DNA of 64,000 bases from Pseudomonas sp. TNT3. GTDB taxonomy: Bacteria > Pseudomonadota > Gammaproteobacteria > Pseudomonadales > Pseudomonadaceae. Position 1 is the stretch's first letter. Each line of letters opens with the position of its first letter. Made by a program: the position numbers and the translations under genes. Below are positions 37,141 to 46,213 of the stretch, one piece after another. The notes beneath the pieces are model-generated. The model saw only the letters and a program-made list of their open reading frames with translations. It did no database searches and was not told where the DNA came from. The DNA lies in NCBI RefSeq assembly GCF_010095445.2, contig NZ_WFGV02000007.1:1-64000 (forward strand). The letters are read 5' to 3'.

Positions 37141-38946
37141 TCAAGAAACCAATGTAAAATGCGTTTCTCGTAGAGTTATTTCTGCACCTGGCTCATAAGT
37201 AATCGTCGCTTGAACGGCGACTTGTTCCAATTTGAATTTCGCCAACTCAGTTTGTTTCACGTATATCTCAAGCTTCTGGCTGCTGCCTTCGGATGCACTG
37301 ACAGTGTGGTTGTCGAATATCGGAAGGGTCAGGCGCTCGTTGTTCGCAATATTTTTCCCGACCAGCACGGCGTTCACGTGTTGGCCTGCACGGATATAGG
37401 GCCAACCTGTTGGATAGGAGAAAAGTTCACCCGCAGCGGGCACCGCTTTCACAGAGATCTTTCCGCCAGCCTGTTGCGCTTGTCTGGACTGAATACCTGG
37501 GTATCTTATCGCTGGTATTCCCAAGACGCGCACACCAAATACACCCGATGTTTCAGCCGCTGTCTCGCCTCTCGGTGTCACCCGGTAGTACACCTGCACT
37601 GTTTTACCGAAGTTCGCCGGTATGTATTGGGGCGGGATGTTGAACGTACGCGCATCCTCCGGGATTGGATCAGTGGCGATGTAGTGGCCTGTTGTGCCGT
37701 ACCCATCCCAGAGCATCTCAATCCCGTCACCAGGCTGGTAGCTGGTCAGCTCATCAAGTTTGATGTTTACGCCCTTGATATTGAGGGCAAAAACGTCCAG
37801 CTCACCCTCACCTTCTACCGGATCCTCACCGGGCACAGCCCCTACGACGATTGCCATTGGTAAGTTCAAAGCTTCACGAACCGTCGCGGGGTAAGAAGGA
37901 GCGGACATTGCGGTACCAATCCAGGCGAATTGGTATCGCAAGTCGATGGCATTACCGTTGCTGGCTTTCAACCACCGCGAATCGATGAAAAACTCGATAA
38001 AGCCTTTGTCAATCGTTGAGGCATCTACCTGCGTTTCCAGGACAAGCTGTTCAGCATCGTCCGCCTCAGAGTTTGCGTAACAGTACACCCGGTCACCGAC
38101 GCTCATGCCGGGATAGGCTGCGATTCGGACCGGCATTCCGTCGGCATACCGTGCCGGGCTGATCACTTGGCCCGGGGTATGGCCGACGATCTCCAGCGCT
38201 GGTAACACAGGTGATGTCGGCGGGATGATGTGTATCACCTGCAGGGACGACAATGTCCTTTCGTCCGGTGTGTCGACGTATTGGATGCCGTAGTTCACTT
38301 CAATCCGGCCGCCTGCGATCCGGTTCAGATCAGACTTGCTGAGGAACAGCGGGAACGGTTTACCGACCTGCTCTTTAGACACTGTTTCGGAGTTTTCAAT
38401 CGCCGGCGTCAGCTCTTTGCCACTGGAATCGAAACGACGACAGTGGAAATTAAGGGTATCGCCCGCAGCCATGGCTTCGTAAGGCCCTGCCCAAACACCC
38501 GCTGTCATGCCAACAGTGGCGAGGTCCAGATGCAGGTCATGGGACTCCTTGATCTGCAACACCGGCAGGTACGGCTTGGCCCGGGGACGTTTGCCGACGT
38601 AAAAAAAGATCCGGTTCGACTCATCGCCCGCAGTGCCGGTTGAATCAACCCGATACGAGTAAAATACCCAGCCCTGATCCACATCTTTGAGCGTTTTGTT
38701 TTCAATGTCGATTTGCACGCCCCTGGTCGACAGATTGTCCTTGGTCACTTCTACGCCAGACCTCAGGTCGTCATACACAACGCCATTGGGGTCACAGCCG
38801 CGCCAATTCAAATCAACATAGTGCCCTTCGGCGATACCGTCGTAGTCGATATAGGTGATAAGCCGGGCCGGCCCCAGTTTCACGAGATCAATGGTGTTAT
38901 CAGCTTCTATTGCGTCGATTGTCGGCGCAGGGTTTGGATCGGCCAC
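37141..38946 (-). CDS. Signal-less Ig-like beta-sandwich protein
   Basis: A protein of about 601 residues built of repeated beta-sandwich modules of roughly 110-130 residues (for example YDGIAEGHYVDLNWRG, AMAAGDTLNFHCRRFD, GMSVGDRVYCYAN, YQPGDGIEMLWDGYG, each an 'X-x-GD-x-Φ' start of a domain). No catalytic motif or signal peptide is visible. I chose GTG 38946 because AAGGAG lies 8 nt upstream and translation gives VADPNPAPTI; ATG 39006 would add 20 residues but has a poor ribosome-binding site. It is the first gene of the minus-strand run that continues into the TULIP-like and RHS genes. Two further proteins of similar style are encoded at 49.9 and 53.9 kb. Confidence 0.7.
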   Translation of the reverse strand: MADPNPAPTIDAIEADNTIDLVKLGPARLITYIDYDGIAEGHYVDLNWRGCDPNGVVYDDLRSGVEVTKDNLSTRGVQIDIENKTLKDVDQGWVFYSYRVDSTGTAGDESNRIFFYVGKRPRAKPYLPVLQIKESHDLHLDLATVGMTAGVWAGPYEAMAAGDTLNFHCRRFDSSGKELTPAIENSETVSKEQVGKPFPLFLSKSDLNRIAGGRIEVNYGIQYVDTPDERTLSSLQVIHIIPPTSPVLPALEIVGHTPGQVISPARYADGMPVRIAAYPGMSVGDRVYCYANSEADDAEQLVLETQVDASTIDKGFIEFFIDSRWLKASNGNAIDLRYQFAWIGTAMSAPSYPATVREALNLPMAIVVGAVPGEDPVEGEGELDVFALNIKGVNIKLDELTSYQPGDGIEMLWDGYGTTGHYIATDPIPEDARTFNIPPQYIPANFGKTVQVYYRVTPRGETAAETSGVFGVRVLGIPAIRYPGIQSRQAQQAGGKISVKAVPAAGELFSYPTGWPYIRAGQHVNAVLVGKNIANNERLTLPIFDNHTVSASEGSSQKLEIYVKQTELAKFKLEQVAVQATITYEPGAEITLRETHFTLVS

Positions 38947-39400
38947 GGTTGGAACTCCTTGCATTGATGCGTTTATCGTCGGCTGGTGAGTGGACGCCGC
39001 GTTCATTGAGAACAGTTTTTACGCCTGAATTTCGAGTTTTGGTACTAGCAGATCTGTTAGGTTCGCGCGACCGAAAATGCTGTTAGTGTTTTGTCCGAGC
39101 GGCCATTAATTGGCCGATTTTGAAATGACAAGACAGATTAGAAGGCATGTAAGATGCGTGGGCACTGGACGTTCGCAATGTCGTGGGTATTCGAAGTACT
39201 CACGATTAAGAACCACTGCACCTCAATGAAAGTTTCGACCTCCGTTGATATGGCGAACGCACAGGATGTGCGACGTATTTGTACACGCCTTACCTATAGA
39301 GACGTGGTTCACAATGCGCCAGGCGACCTATACAGCAGATCTTCTTGCGTCAACTCCTATCGTCATTAACTGATTCTATTACCCTATGAGGGGATCGCCC
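38947..39400. other. AT-rich divergent promoter region of the two RHS loci
   Basis: About 450 bp without a supported gene, between the minus-strand Ig/TULIP/RHS run and the plus-strand RHS gene. A hairpin CGGCCA-N5-TGGCCG lies at 39100-39116, followed by ATTTTG. The start of the Ig-like protein may extend into the left end. No known operator was recognised. Confidence 0.6.
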
Positions 39401-42400
39401 ATGGCCGCGTCTACCGCTGTCCACTCCAACGCGTTTAACTTCTTGAGTTTCGTTCAATCAGGTGTTGATTCACGCACTGGTTTATACACCGTTTCAATTT
39501 CATTGCCGGAAGTTAAAACCAACAACCTCTGCGGCCCCGTCGTTCCATTAACACTTGCGTTCAATCCGCTCAGCACCGTCGACAACGGGTATGGTGAGGG
39601 ATGGGGCCTGGCAATGTCTGAATATCTGACGGATAAACGGATAATCTCCGTCAATTCAGGAGAAACTTTCGCCGTCACGGGCGATTACGGGGACGATAAA
39701 AAAAATCCGGACCCCAGTCGCCAAAAATTGAAAGAACAGAAAATCGAGAGTTTCAAATTCTACGAACTTGCGGAGTCCGATGAACACCGTCAATTCGGCG
39801 AATACAAAATTGTACACAAGTCTGGTCTTGTGGAGATCCTTAAAAGAATGGGTTCCAGCCCGGAAGTGGCCATGCCCGTGAAAATGTTTTCGCCAGTAGG
39901 TCATTCAGTGACACTGGCCTATGGCAACGGTCACGACGGTCGAATGCTCAGTACCATCAGTGATAGCACGGGCGTGATTCTGGAAGTCATCAAAGGGAGT
40001 GGTTTCGTTAAAATCAATGTCAGACCGATCAACAATGTGCCACTGGCCACTTTTATCCTGCACCTGGAAGGTAATCGGTTGACGCGCGTCGAGTTGCCCA
40101 CCATTAACGGGGCGGGATGGCGTTTTCTCTACGGACTTGAACGCGAACAATTGTGCATCAAGGAAGTCTGGACGCCCGTTGGCGGGCATGAGCTCATCCA
40201 GTACAACGATTCGGGACACGGGTTCCCCGGCAATCAAGGACAGAAAAACCTGCCGCGAGTAACGGACCACATCACTGATCCTGGAGGTGGTCAACCTCCG
40301 ATTGCGGTGAAATACAGTTATAGTAACGATGGCAGTAACTTCCTGGGTAATAACTCCAGTATCGAATGGAAGGACGATGGGCTGGATAACCTCTACAAGG
40401 TTACTGAAGCCTATACCTACGAGACTACCGAGAGCTTGATCGTAGGCGGTAGTGCAGTACGCACCGTCACTCGAATTTTCAACCGTTTTCACCTGCAAAC
40501 CATTGAGGCAACGACACAAGGCAACCTGCGTAAAGCCGTCAGAACGACTTACTATGCAGACGATTCGCTATCGTTTGATCAGCAAATACCTCAGTGCCAG
40601 TTAGCCAAAGAGGTTTCAAACGTCTGGTCGATTACCGACGACCCACGCACCTGGCGCCGGGACAAAGAGCTCAGTGAGTACGATATTCACGGCAACCTGA
40701 CTTTTAAGCGTGCATCGAATGGTACTGCTGAAACGATCACATACTTTCCGGCTAAAGGAGTACCGGGAGAATGCCCGGCAGACCTATACGGTTTCGTACG
40801 GAACGTGCGTTCCAAGACCGTTACTCCGGCCTCGGACTTGACGCTGATTCCCGATCTGCAGGCCGGTGCGCCGACAATGCGTACACGATATCGTTATGCG
40901 ACGCACCCTCCTGTCAGCACAGCCACCACACCGTCGATATTAATGGTTGAAGAACAAGTACTGGAAGTTGGGGACGAAGCCGAAGCCCTGGTTCAGCGCT
41001 GTGTCTATAGTTACTTCAATGAGCCTGACGATCACCTCAGGCACGGGGAGCGTCAACGTCAGTCGATGACGCTGGTTAACGGTAACAAGCAGAAAACATT
41101 GTTTACCGACTACAAGTACAGCATCGAGAAAGCGACGTATGCGACCTTTGCAGGTGAAGCAGTCCTCTACACCGAGGAAACATTCACGACTGATTTCGAC
41201 GATGTCAGCAAATCCGTAAATCTGGAGCGTTCACTGCTAACCGGTGAATCGTTGCTCGTCAGCGACAAGGACGAACAACTACGTTACACCTACGACGCAT
41301 TAGGTCGGGTTCTCAGCGAAACCGAGGCACCAGAGAGTGGATTCCCTGCAACCCGGACCTTCACATACCATCTGGTCTGCCCGGCTTGTCCTGGCGAAGA
41401 GCCTGTGACCGAGCTCGCTTATCAGGAATTGACGGACGTTAAAAAAGTCAAAACCCGTACATGGTTTGACGGGCTTGCCCGTGCGACCAAGGAAGAGCTT
41501 GAGGACATCGATAACGCCGACGGCGGTACACCAGTATTTCGCGTTATCTATGAAGCCAATTACGACGCATGGGGTCAGTTGCAAAGTGAAACCGAGGTCG
41601 ATTGGCTAGGCAAAACCGACCTGCGTCTGACCAGCACCTTTACTTACGACGACTGGGGGCAGCAAGACAGCGCCACAGGTCCCAACGGCGTGACAAATTA
41701 CACGCGAAAAAATCCAATCACGTTTGTCACTGAAAGCTGGGTTGAGGGCATAGGCAAGTCCGTGACCCTCACAAATCGCTTCGACAATCCAGTCAAGACC
41801 GAGCGCTTTGCACTCGATGGAAAAACACGCGTTAGCTTGCACAAGTACAAGTACGACGGGCACGGCAACACTACCGAGGAAATTGACCCGTTAGGTCGAG
41901 TCACCCGCTACAGCTATGACAGCAAGGGTCGAATGATCAGCACCATTCTGCCTGACAGGACAGTCGTCGGTCATCGGTACGCCGAACACAGCTGTGCCGA
42001 GCTGCCGACCGCCATAACAGTCAAACCCGGCAACAATGCACTGGAACCCGTGACCGTGGGGGAGCAACGCTTCGATGGTTTGGAACGATTGACGCACGTT
42101 ATCGTCGGTCCGCGGTTAGAGCGTCTGGAGTATGAGGGTGGCCGGCTTCAGCCGCATCAACGAATAACTGCTGCGGGTAAAACGATCAAATATAAATATA
42201 AACCTGGTCTGACCAGCAAACCCACCGCCGTCGAGGCGGAAGACGATAACGCTTCGTTCAACTATGACCTGCTCAATGGCAACCTCGAAAAATCAAGCAA
42301 TGACCAGGGTACCTATGACTTCACCTATAACGGTGCTGGCCATTTGAGTGTCGAGACCTGGACTGAACCTGGCACACCAAAACCATGGGTCACTCGCTAC

Positions 42401-44512
42401 ACCAGTTCGTTGAAAGGCCGGCAACTGACGCGAACGGATGTCGGTGAACAGACCACCCACGCAGAATATGATGTTAACCCGGCCACTGGCGTCGGAACCG
42501 GACGGCTGACTAAAGTCACCCAACGTCAGCTTGAGAGCGAATTTGAATACGACCCGCTTGGCCGCCTCTATCGCACCAAGACCTCAGACCTGGGCACGGG
42601 TAACGCGCTCGTTACGACTCTGTCCTTCGATGATCTTGGCCGAGAAAAAAACCGTACGCTGACTTTGCGTAACTCATCCGGGAAAAAGTTACAGGCGGAA
42701 CGGAGTATCGATCTGACTTATCTGGCCGATGGAAACCTGCAGACCCGGCATCTGAGTGTGGACGGCAAAACCGCATTGCTGGAAACCTTCCAATACGACC
42801 TGCGCGGCCGGATGGAAATCTACGAGTGCTCAGGCGATGACTTGCCAAAGGATCGCTTTGGCAATGCCATCGTCAAGCAGTATTTCGAGTTCGATTCGCT
42901 GGACAACATCATTTACAGTCAAACCGACTTCAATGATGGTAGCCAGGACACTGTCGAATTCGGATTTGCAATGGACGACCCTTGCCAACTGGTGAGCGCT
43001 ATCCATAGTCACCCTGCCTATCAGAGTCTCCAAACCGAATTCAGTTATGACGCGGACGGCAACTTGACTCATGATGAATTGGGTCAACAGTTGCAATACG
43101 ACAGTCAAAGTCGCCTTTTAGGAGTTGCAACCGCGCAAGGTCAGCCCGTCAGTTCCTACCGTTATGACGGGCATAATCATCTGTTGGCGGTCAAGCGGGA
43201 GGGCGATGTTGAAACGTTACGCTTTTATGAAGGCAATCAACTAAGCGATACGATGCATCAAGGCCAACACACCCAATTGCTCCACGCTCGGGGGCAAGCA
43301 CTTGGTCAACAAGTGCCGGGGGACGATTCGAAAACCTTGCTACTACTGACCGATGCCAAAAACTCGATTATCGCCGAAAGTCAGGACACTGAATTGCGCA
43401 CGGCGGTATATACCCCTTACGGCGAGCTTAGCAGTGACAACAGGCTAGAAAGCCTGCTGGCTTTCAACGGTGAAGTGCGCGACCCGGCCAGTGGCTGGTA
43501 CCTGCTCGGTCGAGGTTATAGAGCCTATAACCCCGGCCTCATGCGCTTTCACAGTCCGGACTCTATGAGCCCATTTGGCGCTGGTGGAATTAACGCTTAT
43601 ATGTACTGCGCGGGCAACCCGATTGCCTTTAGTGATCCGACGGGGCATGCAGCCGCCGGCCGTGCAATTAATAACGTTTATTTGGGGGTCGGGCTTACAG
43701 TGGGCGCCATACTGGTCGGGGTTCTGCTATCGATTGTTACGGTTAACCCTGGACCGTTAGCGGCCGCATTAAAAGTTTCGACCGCCTCTGCCACAGGCAC
43801 CTTGGTGCTGCAAGTCGGTGCAATGTTCGGCGCCCAGACGACGGCAGCAACGGTTTCAACAGCGGTAGGAACGGGCGCAGCCTTCAGCACTGGATCTGTC
43901 TGGGCTGCAAATGGGGCGTTCTTTCTCTTTGGTACACTGCTCGAAGCCTCCACGACGTTTATGAGAGACCCGCTCACATCTGAGGTGATGTCTTACGCAG
44001 GGTATGGCATCTCCTTCATTGCTTTGCCGTCACTAAAAACATTTAAACCACCAATGCCTCAAGTTCAATTGTTGAAATTTGCTCAGTATGTTGAAGGCGC
44101 AGCGATATCGAAAACAAGTAGCGCGGCAGCGGCAGAAACAGGTGCACCCTCAGGGGTTACAGCCACTCGACTCGCCAATTCGAGCGCTAACGCTTCTGAC
44201 GCAGAAGCATTTGCTATTGACTCGGCGACTTCTCCTTTATCTAAAGCATCAAATGAGGCCATGTCTTTCGCTTATCAATCCGCTGGAGACGTAACGACAA
44301 CGACACCGACAACGTTTACAAAAACAATCGAGGCTCCCGCTTTTATCGGAGGAGAAACCCACACGTCGACATCGACTACGCACACGCCGCGATTTGATGG
44401 CCAGTTAAGACAAACAGGTCGACTACAAGGATTTACTGGAAGATCGACTATAAGATTTTATGGTTACATTCATGACGGATGGTATCGACCGCCCAAACCT
44501 CCTGCACTCTAG
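39401..44512 (+). CDS. Full-length RHS/YD-repeat protein with variable hydrophobic tip
   Basis: A 1703-residue intact paralogue of the RHS gene at 27.8-31.7 kb. Head: HSNAFNFLSFVQSGVDSRTG. YD repeats include YTYDALGRV, YSYDSKGRM, FEYDPLGRL and FSYDADGNL. The conserved core end has LLLLTDAKNSII, YTPYGEL, LAFNGEV, GWYLLGRGYRAYNPGLMRF (landmark only), NAYMYCAGNPI and SDPTGHA near residue 1412. The tip of about 290 residues is new: several hydrophobic Ala/Gly/Val-rich stretches (LGVGLTVGAILVGVLLSIV) and then a Ser/Thr/Ala-rich region. This could be a pore-forming or membrane-crossing effector. GAGGGG lies about 8-13 nt before ATG 39401. No immunity gene was recognised downstream. Confidence 0.85.
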   Translation: MAASTAVHSNAFNFLSFVQSGVDSRTGLYTVSISLPEVKTNNLCGPVVPLTLAFNPLSTVDNGYGEGWGLAMSEYLTDKRIISVNSGETFAVTGDYGDDKKNPDPSRQKLKEQKIESFKFYELAESDEHRQFGEYKIVHKSGLVEILKRMGSSPEVAMPVKMFSPVGHSVTLAYGNGHDGRMLSTISDSTGVILEVIKGSGFVKINVRPINNVPLATFILHLEGNRLTRVELPTINGAGWRFLYGLEREQLCIKEVWTPVGGHELIQYNDSGHGFPGNQGQKNLPRVTDHITDPGGGQPPIAVKYSYSNDGSNFLGNNSSIEWKDDGLDNLYKVTEAYTYETTESLIVGGSAVRTVTRIFNRFHLQTIEATTQGNLRKAVRTTYYADDSLSFDQQIPQCQLAKEVSNVWSITDDPRTWRRDKELSEYDIHGNLTFKRASNGTAETITYFPAKGVPGECPADLYGFVRNVRSKTVTPASDLTLIPDLQAGAPTMRTRYRYATHPPVSTATTPSILMVEEQVLEVGDEAEALVQRCVYSYFNEPDDHLRHGERQRQSMTLVNGNKQKTLFTDYKYSIEKATYATFAGEAVLYTEETFTTDFDDVSKSVNLERSLLTGESLLVSDKDEQLRYTYDALGRVLSETEAPESGFPATRTFTYHLVCPACPGEEPVTELAYQELTDVKKVKTRTWFDGLARATKEELEDIDNADGGTPVFRVIYEANYDAWGQLQSETEVDWLGKTDLRLTSTFTYDDWGQQDSATGPNGVTNYTRKNPITFVTESWVEGIGKSVTLTNRFDNPVKTERFALDGKTRVSLHKYKYDGHGNTTEEIDPLGRVTRYSYDSKGRMISTILPDRTVVGHRYAEHSCAELPTAITVKPGNNALEPVTVGEQRFDGLERLTHVIVGPRLERLEYEGGRLQPHQRITAAGKTIKYKYKPGLTSKPTAVEAEDDNASFNYDLLNGNLEKSSNDQGTYDFTYNGAGHLSVETWTEPGTPKPWVTRYTSSLKGRQLTRTDVGEQTTHAEYDVNPATGVGTGRLTKVTQRQLESEFEYDPLGRLYRTKTSDLGTGNALVTTLSFDDLGREKNRTLTLRNSSGKKLQAERSIDLTYLADGNLQTRHLSVDGKTALLETFQYDLRGRMEIYECSGDDLPKDRFGNAIVKQYFEFDSLDNIIYSQTDFNDGSQDTVEFGFAMDDPCQLVSAIHSHPAYQSLQTEFSYDADGNLTHDELGQQLQYDSQSRLLGVATAQGQPVSSYRYDGHNHLLAVKREGDVETLRFYEGNQLSDTMHQGQHTQLLHARGQALGQQVPGDDSKTLLLLTDAKNSIIAESQDTELRTAVYTPYGELSSDNRLESLLAFNGEVRDPASGWYLLGRGYRAYNPGLMRFHSPDSMSPFGAGGINAYMYCAGNPIAFSDPTGHAAAGRAINNVYLGVGLTVGAILVGVLLSIVTVNPGPLAAALKVSTASATGTLVLQVGAMFGAQTTAATVSTAVGTGAAFSTGSVWAANGAFFLFGTLLEASTTFMRDPLTSEVMSYAGYGISFIALPSLKTFKPPMPQVQLLKFAQYVEGAAISKTSSAAAAETGAPSGVTATRLANSSANASDAEAFAIDSATSPLSKASNEAMSFAYQSAGDVTTTTPTTFTKTIEAPAFIGGETHTSTSTTHTPRFDGQLRQTGRLQGFTGRSTIRFYGYIHDGWYRPPKPPAL

Positions 44513-44591
44513 AAAAACTTAAGTGGTTCAAAGCGCCAGACATCATCAAGCATGTTGCCTGGCGTTATTGTAAACCCTTCATATTGCTTAA

Positions 44592-44619
44592 TTCTTACTT
44601 CTTACTTCTTACTTCTTAC
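44592..44619 (+). repeat. Four tandem TTCTTAC heptamers upstream of the fimbrial operon
   Basis: The heptamer TTCTTAC is repeated four times without mismatch, then TCC. It lies 164-191 nt before the first fimbrial start codon, in a gap after the RHS gene. Short tandem repeats in fimbrial promoters change copy number by slippage in other bacteria and cause phase variation. Here that is only a possibility. Confidence 0.7.
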
Positions 44620-44710
44620 TCCTTCGTTTGAGAGTTCTCTCATATCCCCCGCCCTTCTCCCTCCATAAACTCGCCCCCGAGACAACGCTCACCCTCATCA
44701 CTTAATCACT

Positions 44711-44762
44711 GCCCGCGCTTCAGCGGGCGAAACCGGTGCTGTCTCGATTTCACTGCACCGGT
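44711..44762 (+). promoter_or_regulatory. Two leader hairpins before the fimbrial subunit gene
   Basis: GCCCGC-GCTTCA-GCGGGC (44711-44728) is followed by ACCGGTGC and GCACCGGT (44732-44739 and 44755-44762) around a 15-nt loop. They end about 20 nt before ATG 44783. The first could end RHS transcription or stabilise the abundant subunit mRNA. AAGGA (44771-44775) is the ribosome-binding site. Confidence 0.5.
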
Positions 44763-44782
44763 TATAAAACAAGGATTGCTAA

Positions 44783-45340
44783 ATGAAGAAGTCTTTACTG
44801 GCACTGACCCTGGGTCTGGCTACTACCCTGGTGGGCACTGCCGCTTTCGCTGCTGACAGCACCGGCCAAATCAACTTCACCGGGAACATCAACGCTAATA
44901 CTTGCCCTATCGAACCTATCGATCCAGGCACAGGTGCTCCGGGCCCGATCAATCTGGGCAGCGTCTCGGTCATTGACTTTGGCGGTGCTACCGATAAAGA
45001 AGTGGGCGGGCGCGAATTTGCACTGCGCATCAAGGATGGTGCTGCTTGCGCCATCACGATCGGCGACATGGCCAAGGTTCGATTTGACAGCACGCATGGT
45101 AACGCCGGTACCGGTGGCAAGTACTACGCCATTCAAACCGGCGGAGCTACAGGCGTCGCACTTGCGATCAACGACAACGACGGCAAGCACGTTGATAGCG
45201 GTACTCAGTCCAAGGATTACCCGCTAAACGCCACAGGCGAAACCCGAATGATTTTCAACGCTAAATATCGCTCCACCAGTGTGAATGTCGCACAAGGCCC
45301 AGTCATCGCCAACGTTAACTTCGTCGTTACCCTGCCGTAA
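44783..45340 (+). CDS. Major fimbrial subunit (type 1/F17-like pilin)
   Basis: A 185-residue pilin with a signal peptide (LATTLVGTAAFA), a Cys pair (residues about 41 and 90) and the donor-strand beta layout of chaperone-usher subunits (GQINFTGNINANTCPI at the mature N-terminus, VNFVVTLP at the end). It is exported by Sec, bound by the chaperone encoded next, and polymerised through the usher. It is the first gene of a four-gene operon: pilin, chaperone, usher, tip protein. Confidence 0.88.
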   Translation: MKKSLLALTLGLATTLVGTAAFAADSTGQINFTGNINANTCPIEPIDPGTGAPGPINLGSVSVIDFGGATDKEVGGREFALRIKDGAACAITIGDMAKVRFDSTHGNAGTGGKYYAIQTGGATGVALAINDNDGKHVDSGTQSKDYPLNATGETRMIFNAKYRSTSVNVAQGPVIANVNFVVTLP

Positions 45341-45426
45341 CTGCGTGTCCCTGAGCGCAAAGCCCTCTCTGCGCTCAGGGACGCAAACGACCTCGCGCAA
45401 GCGTGCGCATCGTTCATAGGTATCCC

Positions 45427-46182
45427 ATGTTCGGATCGATTAAATCACTCTGCCGCGACAGAGCGGCACTCTCTTGCGCCATCACTGCGCTGCTGTTGGC
45501 CGTTCATGCGCCTTTGAGTTACGCCGCATTGACCCTCAGCAGCACGCGAGTCGTCTTTGACAGTGAAAAACGTAGCGTCTCACTGATCGTCGCCAACCCC
45601 AGCGATAAACCCTACGCCGTGCAAACCTGGGTCAACACCAGCGCCGACGATACGACGACGGCCGTGCCCTTCATGACCTCGCCTCCGCTGTTTCGGGTCA
45701 ATCCAGGCAAGGAGCAGCAATTGCAAATCAACGCGCTGCCCAATTCCCTGCCGACCGATCGCGAGTCGCTCTTTTACTTCAACGCCCAGGAAATCCCCCA
45801 GGCCAGTAGCGAACAAAGCAATGTGCTGAACATTGCCATCCGTACGCGCATCAAGTTTTTCTACCGCCCCAGTCAGATCAAGGACACACCCAATGTGCGT
45901 ATCAAGGACCTGCAATGGTCGCTTGAGACCCTCGGTGGCAAATCCCAGCTGGTCGTGAACAATCCGACACCCTTCCACTACACCTTCAATCGTCTCGAAG
46001 TGACGGTGAATGGACAGTCCCACCGTGTGGATCCCACGGAGATGGCCGCACCACTGAATCGTCAAGCATATGACCTGGGCAACGTCAAACCTGGTCCCGG
46101 CATGCAGGTGTCGTTTTCTACCCTCAACGATTACGGCGGCACGACCCCATTGATCTCCCTGCCGATTCAAGCCGGCCGCTGA
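45427..46182 (+). CDS. PapD-like fimbrial chaperone
   Basis: A 251-residue periplasmic chaperone with a signal peptide (ALLLAVHAPLSYA). Two Ig-like domains carry the family landmarks TRVVFDSEKRSVSLIVANPS, PPLFRVNPGKEQQLQI and NPTPFHYTFNRLEV. The conserved Arg of strand A and Lys of strand G1 that anchor subunits are in these regions. ATG 45427 has AGG about 7 nt upstream; the earlier GTG in frame is less likely. It caps pilin subunits until they reach the usher. Confidence 0.9.
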   Translation: MFGSIKSLCRDRAALSCAITALLLAVHAPLSYAALTLSSTRVVFDSEKRSVSLIVANPSDKPYAVQTWVNTSADDTTTAVPFMTSPPLFRVNPGKEQQLQINALPNSLPTDRESLFYFNAQEIPQASSEQSNVLNIAIRTRIKFFYRPSQIKDTPNVRIKDLQWSLETLGGKSQLVVNNPTPFHYTFNRLEVTVNGQSHRVDPTEMAAPLNRQAYDLGNVKPGPGMQVSFSTLNDYGGTTPLISLPIQAGR

Positions 46183-46213
46183 TACCCATCGAACAACTGC
46201 CAGGACAATAATC

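Noticed and set aside
26080..39006. Type VI secretion cargo island
   Set aside because: No vgrG, hcp, PAAR domain or T6SS adaptor gene was found next to the RHS genes, and the RHS heads lack a PAAR-like start.
39154..39369. 71-codon plus-strand frame before the second RHS gene
   Set aside because: No ribosome-binding site or recognisable domain; it lies in an AT-rich promoter region.
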